The notes under the pieces were generated by a model that saw only the letters and a list, made by a program, of their open reading frames with translations, made no database searches and was not told where the DNA came from. A DNA stretch of 64,000 bases. Origin: an uncultured Treponema sp. (GTDB taxonomy: Bacteria; Spirochaetota; Spirochaetia; Treponematales; Treponemataceae). The stretch spans positions 122,848 to 186,847 of the forward strand of contig NZ_CAMHSK010000002.1 in assembly GCF_946187725.1 (NCBI RefSeq), given 5' to 3'. This document shows positions 9,816-16,845 of the stretch, piece by piece (position 1 is the stretch's first letter; each line of letters starts with the position of its first letter). Made by a program: the position numbers and the translations under genes.

Positions 9816-10745
9816 TCATTCAGCTTCAGCAATTTTCAGATATACAGTTCCATTTGCCGAAACTTTTATCGTCATCGTATAGTTATTTCCGACCGTGAAG
9901 CCTGTACCGATGATATTATCTGAAGCAACAGCCTCTTCATCTGTCATGCACTTTTTCAATTCAACAAAGCCTGAACCCACAGCAATTTGAGTTCTATTTA
10001 AAGAACCTGACCAAGTAACTCCACCGTATGCAGTGCTTCCTTCATGCTGATTCCAGTCACCATATTCTGTAATCTTGAATGCGATGTTTCCGTCTCCTTC
10101 CCCCCAGCCGCTTGCTGCCGCTTTCCATGTGTAAACCGCGATTTTTCCGTCTTCAATATCAGTGAAAGTCAATGGCTTTGAATCGCCGCCGATACCGTCA
10201 CCGCCACGAAGATATCCCGGAAGAACTATATTCTGTTCCGAAGGCTCAGGCTCTGCAGGCGGATTTTCAGGCTCTGTCTTATTGCCACCTTCTGGCTCGG
10301 TCTGAGGATTTTCATCCGGTGTATTTGTCCAGTGCCATTCAGTCCAGTCTCCCGAAGCGTTGAAAATCTTCGAATCACCCTTAACAAATGAACCGACATC
10401 AAACTGGCTGCCAGCGTTGTTGTTGTAAATAAGTTTGTAAGTCAGCCCTTCTCCCAAAGCATCCATGCTCAAAGAGTAAATTCCGTCTCCGGCGGCATTC
10501 ATTGCTTTTCCTGGCCAGCTGCCCAAAGGCTCGCCTGAACCGCCGTCTACATAGACATACGCATAAAATTCACCCCAGCCAGAACAATTTGACGCTGAAC
10601 TGTCCAATGCAATTTCAGTCGATGTTCCGTCACTTTCAAATTCGCCCTCGACTGCCCCATCGTGCTGTGTCGTACAGGCCGCAAAAATAGAACTTCCAAA
10701 CATCAGAGCGGAAAGTCCAAGTATCATTTTTCCTAAAATTTTCAT
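9816..10745 (-). CDS. Two-domain starch-binding lipoprotein (CBM26-like plus unrecognised C-terminal module)
   Basis: A 309-residue lipoprotein with signal and lipobox IFAAC (Cys 24). Residues about 52-140 form a small beta-domain with the pattern FYAYVYVDGG...PLGSWPGKAM...GIYSLSMD...YKLIYNNNAG. This resembles CBM26-type or amylase C-terminal starch-binding modules, with aromatic residues placed for glucan stacking. A Pro/Glu-rich linker (about 143-170) joins it to a second beta-rich module (about 178-309) that I do not recognise but which also carries exposed Trp and Tyr. There is no catalytic motif. Encoded between the CBM-porin and the amylase, it probably captures glucan at the surface or in the periplasm, functionally like SusE/F but unrelated in architecture. 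Function is inference. Confidence 0.75.
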   Translation of the reverse strand: MKILGKMILGLSALMFGSSIFAACTTQHDGAVEGEFESDGTSTEIALDSSASNCSGWGEFYAYVYVDGGSGEPLGSWPGKAMNAAGDGIYSLSMDALGEGLTYKLIYNNNAGSQFDVGSFVKGDSKIFNASGDWTEWHWTNTPDENPQTEPEGGNKTEPENPPAEPEPSEQNIVLPGYLRGGDGIGGDSKPLTFTDIEDGKIAVYTWKAAASGWGEGDGNIAFKITEYGDWNQHEGSTAYGGVTWSGSLNRTQIAVGSGFVELKKCMTDEEAVASDNIIGTGFTVGNNYTMTIKVSANGTVYLKIAEAE

Positions 10746-10811
10746 TAGTTTTCTCCTGATTCAAAGTGTTTGTTTCTTCAAGTGTTAATCAGCACTTCCT
10801 TAACCGAAAGA

Positions 10812-12974
10812 CTAGAAATCGATGTTCACGCCGATTCTGAGTTTTGCAAGATTTGCAGACCAGTCATTGTTTCGGTCAAGGACATAATCACGAAGGAAGA
10901 ATTTTCCTGACATTGAGCCGAATCCTGCAAACGGATCAAAGTTATAGCTGAATTCACCATGCAAGGTTACATTCCAGGTGCGGTCAATCACTTTTTTAGC
11001 GCCGAACGCAAATCCCCATGGTGAAATTCCCGTGTCAGCAAAATCTTTTACACCGCTGTATGCCTGTCGGACTCCCGCACCAGCCATAAGCGTAACACCC
11101 TGCGGAACATCAAAAGAAGCAAGAAGAGAATGAAGGGCATAATTCTGAACAGCAGACGCATAATAAACGCCGTGTTTTGGATTTCCGTTGAAGCCGTAAA
11201 TCACAGAAACATCATTTCGCGGAACAAAGCGCAGGCCAGCCTCGCTAAGGATTGCATTTTTTGTCTGGTCACCACGGATATACTTGTCTGCATCTGCACT
11301 CATGTAAGAACCTTCAATATAACCGTCGATTGAAGCCTTTCTGCCGAAAGCACCTGAAAGGTCATAGAAGAAACGAGGACGAACGACAAGCTCAATATTA
11401 TCCACATCCTTATAGAAAGAATGTTCTTCATCCTTTGTAAGATTTTTCTGAACATACGGCACGACACCGAGTGAAAAATCATTTGTAACCGAATATCCGA
11501 TATCAGCGAAGATTCTGTGAGTATTTACAGGTCCAAGCTGTCGGCTGAGCTGATTTTCCTGCTCTTCTTCCTGATAGCCTTCTTTTACATAGAGCATGTG
11601 TGCCTGATAGCCACGGAATCTTGTTCCCAAAACAACATGGAACGGTGCCCAGTCGAAGGTAAGATTTGCATTTCCTGCAAGATTATCAAGCTTGTTTTCA
11701 GGATCCCAATCAACGCCAGCTACATCAGGTGAATCCGGGTCATAGCGGACAACTCTTTTGCTGTCAGTAGTGCTTCGACTGTTTCCATAGAAGTTAGCAA
11801 GTCCGTTAAGTTTCAAAGTCACAGGTCCGAATGAGCCTTTATAGCCTGCAATCAAGTCAGTCTCAACGATGTCGTCAAAAGCCCGTTCATTTGTATTTCC
11901 ATAAGCACCGTTGTACTGGAAGTCAAGGTAATGATTGTTGAACAATGTCGCACTGAGCCATGAATACAAGCCGTACCGGTGGCCTTTTCGGTCAGCAGTT
12001 CTGTTCGGTGCGAGTGCGGCATTAAGCCTTACATTTCCGCCAGTCAAATCACTGATATAAGAAGTAACGCGGTCTCCTGTTTCGAGGTGAGCAAAACCGC
12101 CGGCAGCTTCATACCCTGCTTCCCATTCCTGATCTACTGTAGTCCAGTTAACATTCGTGTGACCAGGCAAGCCAGCATATTTCCAGCCCATCGTGTATTT
12201 TACCCACGGGAAAGAAAAACCGAATTTAAAATGACCGAGATAAGAAAGCTCCTTGCTGTCATCACTCTGGTCTGCAGAAGTCGCATCATTTGCATAGGCA
12301 ATCGGATCGAAGAAACCGAGCCACAAATCACGGAATCCGTCATGCCATGAAAGCACATCCTTCTGATAAAGATTTGTGAAAGTCTCGTTCTCAGCAGTCG
12401 CAAGTTCAAGGAAAATCGGAACATTCGGAGTAACATTGCCAGAGAATTTCCAGTAAGATTTGAAGCCAAGACCAGCTGATTCTTCACTTACTTTATTTTT
12501 ATATCCGTCAGAGTCACTTTCAACAGTAGACCACTGATTCTGGAAACCGATATTCGTCCAGGTATGGAATTCAACATTCTGCACGCGAGGCTTAACCTTC
12601 GGGAGCGGCTTACCGATTTTTCCATCACCAGTCACAGAAACAACACCGTTCAAGCCACCAAAGCCGTCATCGCTTGTGTCAGGCGCATTTTTGTCACTAA
12701 TCCAGTTTCCGTCAGCAACAAATTTATAAGTTACAGATGATTCAGCAGGAACTTTGAGAACATAAGTCCATTTGTCGTCTTCCTTTACGCAAGGATCGGA
12801 CTCCATGTTCCATCCGTTAAAATCACCAACCAGATACACTGAAGTCGCAGCAGAATCAGCGTAAGAGAAAGTTAGTTCCACCTGTCCGTCATCAGCCATT
12901 CTTGCACTTACATCCGCAAAAGCAAGAGAAGATGCAGCCAGAAGAGCCGAAAAAACAGTGATAAACTTTTTCAT
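10812..12974 (-). CDS. Outer-membrane beta-barrel with N-terminal glycogen-binding (CBM48/AMPK-type) domain
   Basis: A 720-residue exported protein with signal peptide 1-20 (cut after LAFA). Residues about 22-115 match the CBM48/AMPK-beta glycogen-binding fold, with SVYLVGDFNGWNMESDP, YKFVADGNW and a closing GVVSV. The rest is long amphipathic beta-strand sequence ending in LRIGVNIDF. A terminal Phe is the usual outer-membrane barrel signal. It is the first gene of the operon, directly behind the operator-controlled promoter, and its SD is AAGGAGG. A likely role is a glucan-selective porin whose binding domain captures maltodextrins in or near the pore. The barrel assignment rests on composition and terminus rather than a recognised family. 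Confidence 0.8.
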   Translation of the reverse strand: MKKFITVFSALLAASSLAFADVSARMADDGQVELTFSYADSAATSVYLVGDFNGWNMESDPCVKEDDKWTYVLKVPAESSVTYKFVADGNWISDKNAPDTSDDGFGGLNGVVSVTGDGKIGKPLPKVKPRVQNVEFHTWTNIGFQNQWSTVESDSDGYKNKVSEESAGLGFKSYWKFSGNVTPNVPIFLELATAENETFTNLYQKDVLSWHDGFRDLWLGFFDPIAYANDATSADQSDDSKELSYLGHFKFGFSFPWVKYTMGWKYAGLPGHTNVNWTTVDQEWEAGYEAAGGFAHLETGDRVTSYISDLTGGNVRLNAALAPNRTADRKGHRYGLYSWLSATLFNNHYLDFQYNGAYGNTNERAFDDIVETDLIAGYKGSFGPVTLKLNGLANFYGNSRSTTDSKRVVRYDPDSPDVAGVDWDPENKLDNLAGNANLTFDWAPFHVVLGTRFRGYQAHMLYVKEGYQEEEQENQLSRQLGPVNTHRIFADIGYSVTNDFSLGVVPYVQKNLTKDEEHSFYKDVDNIELVVRPRFFYDLSGAFGRKASIDGYIEGSYMSADADKYIRGDQTKNAILSEAGLRFVPRNDVSVIYGFNGNPKHGVYYASAVQNYALHSLLASFDVPQGVTLMAGAGVRQAYSGVKDFADTGISPWGFAFGAKKVIDRTWNVTLHGEFSYNFDPFAGFGSMSGKFFLRDYVLDRNNDWSANLAKLRIGVNIDF

Positions 12975-12983
12975 ATTTCCTCC

Positions 12984-13005
12984 TTTAGTTTATCGTTAAA
13001 CTAAA
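12984..13005. promoter_or_regulatory. LacI-type operator of the alpha-glucan operon
   Basis: A 22-base near-perfect dyad. The left arm TTTAGTTTA and right arm TAAACTAAA flank a central TCGT, and only two positions break symmetry. A central CG is typical of LacI-family operators. It lies between the -10 box (13009-13014) and the SD of the barrel gene, covering the expected transcription start, so binding should block initiation. The divergent LacI-family gene at 13216 is the natural candidate to bind it. No second full copy was found in the window. Confidence 0.75.
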
Positions 13006-13008
13006 CAA

Positions 13009-13037
13009 AGTATATGTATGCTGCTTCTATTTGTCAA
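13009..13037 (-). promoter_or_regulatory. Strong sigma-70-type promoter of the alpha-glucan operon
   Basis: Reading the minus strand, a perfect TTGACA (13037-13032) is followed by a 17-base spacer and TATACT (13014-13009). Transcription would start near 13002, inside the operator. It serves the gene starting at 12974 and, since the seven following genes are closely spaced with no visible terminator, probably all of them. Confidence 0.8.
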
Positions 13038-13050
13038 CAAAAAGTTTTGA

Positions 13051-13085
13051 AAATTCCCGAATTTTAGCTAAATTCCCCGAAATTT
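13051..13085. repeat. Tandem pair of AT-rich imperfect dyads upstream of the operon promoter
   Basis: Two related near-palindromes, AAATTCCCGAATTT (13051-13064) and AAATTCCCCGAAATTT (13070-13085), have centres 20 bases apart. They lie about 55 and 75 bases upstream of the expected operon start, an activator-like position. They also lie between the divergent operon and lacI-type promoters. The binding protein is unknown. Confidence 0.45.
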
Positions 13086-13180
13086 CATAAAATTTGACGC
13101 TTTTTTTTTATTTTATGATCAAAAAAACGACCTTTCCTTCAACACAATCAACAATTTCAGAAGAAAGTCTTAAAAATCTC

Positions 13181-13209
13181 TTTACATATTGCGGGTATCA
13201 TGGTTTAAT
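13181..13209 (+). promoter_or_regulatory. Promoter of the LacI-family regulator, placed for a leaderless start
   Basis: TTTACA (13181-13186), a 17-base spacer and TTTAAT (13204-13209) match the sigma-70 consensus at 5/6 each. Six bases separate the -10 box from the ATG at 13216, so transcription would begin at the start codon. No Shine-Dalgarno is present. Confidence 0.65.
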
Positions 13210-13215
13210 AAACCT

Positions 13216-14235
13216 ATGGCAACCTTAAAGGAAATAGCGCAGAAAGCCGGTGTCAGCGTGATGACCGTCTCAAATGTGGTAAATGGAAAAACAGAAAAAG
13301 TTTCAAAGGAAACGCTCGAACGCATTCAAAGTCTCATCAAAGAGTATAATTATGTGCCGAATCTGAATGCCCGCTCACTAGTAAAAAATAACTCTCAGAC
13401 AATCGTTGTTTTTGTAAGTACATTTGTATCGCACGAAAATGTTTTCAAAGACCCGTACTTATCAGAATTCTTTGGAGAAATTGAAAATCTCATACGCCAG
13501 AACGGATATTATGTCCTGATTCAAACAATCGATGCGATTGAAAATGCCGCTACTCTCATGAAAAAATGGAAGGCTGACGGTGCAGTTTTCATTTCGCCGG
13601 TTTCGCCAGAGAAAATCCATCAGTTAAAACAAGAATGTGACTGTCCGATTGTTTTCATAGACAGCTGTGATTCCGAAGAAACTTCCCTTACGGTCGGAAT
13701 CAACGAGTTTAAGGGCGGTTTTATCGCCACAAAGCATCTTCTCACGCTCGGACACAGAAAAATCGGAATTGCAGGATATTATGACAAGAAAAGCGCAATC
13801 GTTCAGGCCCGCTATCAAGGATATATTGCGGCTCTCAAAGAATTCGGGCTTGATGAAAAAGATGCAGTGATTTTGCACACGGTTACGACTTATGAGGCAG
13901 GGCTTTATTTTGGCGGCGCGATTGCGAATCATGAGTACGATATTACCGCAGTTTTTGCCACGGCAGATTTACTTGCAATCGGAATCATGGAAGGTGCAAG
14001 AAGGAACGGGTGCATTGTTCCGCGGGATTTGTCTGTAGTCGGTTTTGATAACCTTTCTGTTTCGCAGATTGTAACCCCAAAACTCACCTCTGTCTCGCAG
14101 GACCTGAAAAACAAGGCCGCCGAGGCAGTGGAGCTTTTGTTCAAAGCAATCAGAAAAGAGGAAATAGCTCAGCCGCACATCATCTGTGATGTACAGCTTG
14201 AACTACGCCAGTCTGTGCTCGAAAGAGTGCTGTAG
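13216..14235 (+). CDS. LacI-family transcriptional regulator, probable repressor of the alpha-glucan operon
   Basis: A 339-residue LacI/GalR-family regulator. The N-terminal helix-turn-helix and hinge start exactly at MATLKEIAQKAGVSVMTVSN, which supports the ATG at 13216 over the in-frame TTG at 13189. The periplasmic-binding-protein-like effector domain follows, with LGHRKIGIAG and LSVVGFDNL as usual. It is divergent from the glucan operon, whose promoter carries a LacI-type dyad. By family it should release DNA when a sugar ligand binds; maltose or a maltodextrin is a guess from context. It ends 6 bases before the convergent GH94 gene. Confidence 0.9.
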   Translation: MATLKEIAQKAGVSVMTVSNVVNGKTEKVSKETLERIQSLIKEYNYVPNLNARSLVKNNSQTIVVFVSTFVSHENVFKDPYLSEFFGEIENLIRQNGYYVLIQTIDAIENAATLMKKWKADGAVFISPVSPEKIHQLKQECDCPIVFIDSCDSEETSLTVGINEFKGGFIATKHLLTLGHRKIGIAGYYDKKSAIVQARYQGYIAALKEFGLDEKDAVILHTVTTYEAGLYFGGAIANHEYDITAVFATADLLAIGIMEGARRNGCIVPRDLSVVGFDNLSVSQIVTPKLTSVSQDLKNKAAEAVELLFKAIRKEEIAQPHIICDVQLELRQSVLERVL

Positions 14236-14241
14236 GTTTGC

Positions 14242-16653
14242 TTACATTACCATGCGGATTTCTGTTGTGGCGGTGAGTTTTGATTCTGGGACATAGTTGT
14301 CGGAGAATTTCACGCCGTTAACATAGAATTCGGTGAATCCGCTTTCTTTTCCGTTCGGATTTTCTACCTTGATTTTGAGTTTTTTACCACGGAAAGTCTT
14401 TTCGATTGAGAATTCTTTCCAGTCAGAAGGCACAGACGGAGCGATTCTTAATCCACCGAAATCAGGGCGCATACCCAAAATTCCTTCGACACAACCGACC
14501 ATTACAGTTGAGGCAGTTCCTGTGAGCCAGTGAACATGACTTCGGCCAAAGTGAGGGCTTGATTTGCCTTCCGTGAACTGACCGTAGCAGTATGGCTCAA
14601 GTTTTCGGATTTCAGCCTTTTCATTCTGTGCAGAAGGAGCATTTTCCATGAAGTACTGGAATGCACGGTTTCCGTGTCCAGTCAAACTTTCAGCAAGAAT
14701 AATCCATCCCTGACTCTGAGAGAAAATTCCGGAATTTTCTTTTACACCGGCATTGTAAATTACAGCAAGTGCACCTTCAAAAGCATGTGCGTGATACGGC
14801 GGATCCATGAGAACCGCACCATATTCAGTGTTCAGCTGTTTGTTTACTGAATCGAGAGCCTTTTCTGCCTGTTCTTCAGATGCAAGTCCAGAAATGACAG
14901 ACCAGCTCTGAGGATTGAGCCACATATTTGCTTCAGGATCGCCCTTCTTGCCGATTGTCTCACCGGCTTCCGTAAATCCACGGATAAAGCGGTCTTCATT
15001 CCAGCAAAGTTTATTCAAAAGCTTTTTAAAAGCGGCCTGAGTTCTGTCAATGAAGGCAATGTAATCTGTATCTTTTTTATATTCAGCAAAGTGCTTGATT
15101 ACGCTCATCGCATAATAGTACTGGAATGCGACGAATGAAGATTCACCGTTTTTGCCGAGGCGAAGACAGTCGTTCCAGTCAGCATAAAGACCAGCAGGAA
15201 GACCGTGTGGGCCAAGTCGTTCCATAGAGAAATTGATTGCCCGCTTCAAGTGCTCGTATACCGTGCCTGAATCCTTGTTTGCAAAAGGAATAACTTCATC
15301 GATGAAAGCAAGATTTCCAGTCTCTGCGATGTATTTGAAAACAGTCGGGAAGAGCCAGAGCGCATCATCTGCACGGTAAGCAGGATGACCAGTTTCTTTT
15401 ACATAGCTTGCATCATCCGGAGTGTCCTCATGGCCTGCGTTGTGAGTGAATTTTACGAGTGGAAGACCGCCACCGTTATCGACCTGCGCAGAAAGCATGA
15501 ATCGGATTTTTTCAACGGCCATCTCAGGAGCAAGATGAATTACGCCCTGAATGTCCTGAACTGTGTCGCGGTAACCGTAGCCGTTGCGGAGACCACAATA
15601 GATGAATGAGGCAGCGCGAGACCAAATGAAGGTCATGAAACAGTTGTAAGCGTTCCATGTGTTAATCATCGTGTTGAATTCTTTGCTCGGTGTGTTGACC
15701 TGGAAATTCTCAAATTTGCCGTGCCACCACTTCTTGAGGTCAGCGAGTTCTTTTTCACAAGTTTTTTCAACATCTGCATAAGCGGCGATGATTTTCTCTG
15801 CCTCTTCAGTGTATTTCATTCCGACGATGAAAGCGATTGATTTTTCTTCACCAGGAGCAAGCTCTACAATAGAAGAAATTGCACCGCATGAGTTTTCGTT
15901 ATAAGACAATTTGTTTCCCAAATCACCGTTTTCAATTCCAGCTGGATTTGCGTAAGTGTGATAAAGGCCAAGGAATTCTTCTTTGTCACCACAGTATGAA
16001 GCAACAGGATTTCCGGCCAGTGCAAAGAATCTTTCAGTTACGATTTTATTATCAACTGGCTTAGATTTTTCGACATCTGCAAGATTTCCGTGAACCTGCT
16101 GAATCACGCGGTTTTTATCAAAGTAAGTGCGTCCGATAAAAAGCGAGTACTGAAGGTTAACCTGATCCTGCTCGTAATTTGAGTTGTTAGTGAATTCTGC
16201 ATAGCCCGTAACGGTCAGTTTTCGCGCTTTGTCAGAAGTATTTTTAAGTTTAAGATTCCATACTTCATAAGACTGATTGAGAGGAACATAGTAAAGTGCC
16301 TCAGAATGAATTCCAGCATAATCAGCAAGCATTTTTGTATATGCGGTTCCGTGACGGCACTCGCTCTTATAGCTGTTCAAGTCCTTGCCAACAGGCTGCC
16401 ATGAAGCAGACCAAAAATCTTTTGATTCATTGTCGCGGATATAGATATAGCGGCCAGGCTGGTCAAAATTATTGAACACATATCGCAGAAGACGGCCGTT
16501 TGCACCAGATTTTGCAAAACTGTAACCGCCGGCATTATTTGAAATCAATGCACCATACTCAGGCGAGCCGAGATAATTTGCCCATGGAGCAGGTGTGTCA
16601 GGCCGGGTAATAACATACTCCCTTTTCTCATCATCAAAAAAACCGTACTTCAT
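14242..16653 (-). CDS. GH94 glycoside phosphorylase (cellobiose/chitobiose phosphorylase family)
   Basis: An 803-residue cytoplasmic enzyme, the usual length for the family. The N-terminus MKYGFFDDEKREYVITRPD and the segment PAPWANYLGS are family hallmarks. The catalytic acid is D495 in ADWNDCL. GH94 enzymes cleave beta-glycosidic disaccharides with phosphate, yielding a sugar-1-phosphate without ATP cost. The start resembles both cellobiose and N,N'-diacetylchitobiose phosphorylases, so the substrate is left open. Its beta-linkage specificity does not match the neighbouring alpha-glucan operon, and it has its own promoter region (16711-16754). SD GGGGTG precedes the ATG. Confidence 0.85.
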   Translation of the reverse strand: MKYGFFDDEKREYVITRPDTPAPWANYLGSPEYGALISNNAGGYSFAKSGANGRLLRYVFNNFDQPGRYIYIRDNESKDFWSASWQPVGKDLNSYKSECRHGTAYTKMLADYAGIHSEALYYVPLNQSYEVWNLKLKNTSDKARKLTVTGYAEFTNNSNYEQDQVNLQYSLFIGRTYFDKNRVIQQVHGNLADVEKSKPVDNKIVTERFFALAGNPVASYCGDKEEFLGLYHTYANPAGIENGDLGNKLSYNENSCGAISSIVELAPGEEKSIAFIVGMKYTEEAEKIIAAYADVEKTCEKELADLKKWWHGKFENFQVNTPSKEFNTMINTWNAYNCFMTFIWSRAASFIYCGLRNGYGYRDTVQDIQGVIHLAPEMAVEKIRFMLSAQVDNGGGLPLVKFTHNAGHEDTPDDASYVKETGHPAYRADDALWLFPTVFKYIAETGNLAFIDEVIPFANKDSGTVYEHLKRAINFSMERLGPHGLPAGLYADWNDCLRLGKNGESSFVAFQYYYAMSVIKHFAEYKKDTDYIAFIDRTQAAFKKLLNKLCWNEDRFIRGFTEAGETIGKKGDPEANMWLNPQSWSVISGLASEEQAEKALDSVNKQLNTEYGAVLMDPPYHAHAFEGALAVIYNAGVKENSGIFSQSQGWIILAESLTGHGNRAFQYFMENAPSAQNEKAEIRKLEPYCYGQFTEGKSSPHFGRSHVHWLTGTASTVMVGCVEGILGMRPDFGGLRIAPSVPSDWKEFSIEKTFRGKKLKIKVENPNGKESGFTEFYVNGVKFSDNYVPESKLTATTEIRMVM

Positions 16654-16710
16654 ATTTCACCCCTTTTGCAGCAAGTCTTTTAAAGACCCCTCTTTTTTAA
16701 TCTTGTGGAA

Positions 16711-16754
16711 ATTATACTTGCAGAAAAAGTGAAAAGCCTAACAATTTTTTGTTA
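16711..16754 (-). promoter_or_regulatory. Promoter region of the GH94 gene with an upstream dyad
   Basis: On the minus strand a perfect TATAAT lies at 16716-16711, with no good -35 at 16-18 bases. Upstream, 16739-16754 is an inverted repeat with arms TAACAA and TTGTTA around four T residues. The weak -35 plus dyad suggests activator-dependent expression. The regulator is unknown. Confidence 0.45.
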
Positions 16755-16810
16755 AAAATAGTAGAAAACAGTATTTATTTGATATTTTTGAATGTCCGCG
16801 CGCTAAAAAG

Positions 16811-16839
16811 TTGATGTTTTATTAATTAAGAGTTAAAAT
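16811..16839 (+). promoter_or_regulatory. Promoter of the adenylate cyclase gene, placed for a leaderless start
   Basis: TTGATG (16811-16816), a 17-base spacer, then TAAAAT (16834-16839). The ATG at 16846 follows after six bases and there is no Shine-Dalgarno, so the mRNA probably begins at or next to the start codon. Confidence 0.6.
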
Positions 16840-16845
16840 CGTATT

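Noticed and set aside
13189-13215. TTG at 13189 as start of the LacI-family regulator
   Set aside because: It would add nine residues before the conserved MATLKEIA and sits within the promoter spacer.
13006-13215. cAMP-CRP type site TGTGA-N6-TCACA in the divergent glucan region
   Set aside because: No such sequence was seen, so a direct link of the adenylate cyclase to the operon cannot be claimed.
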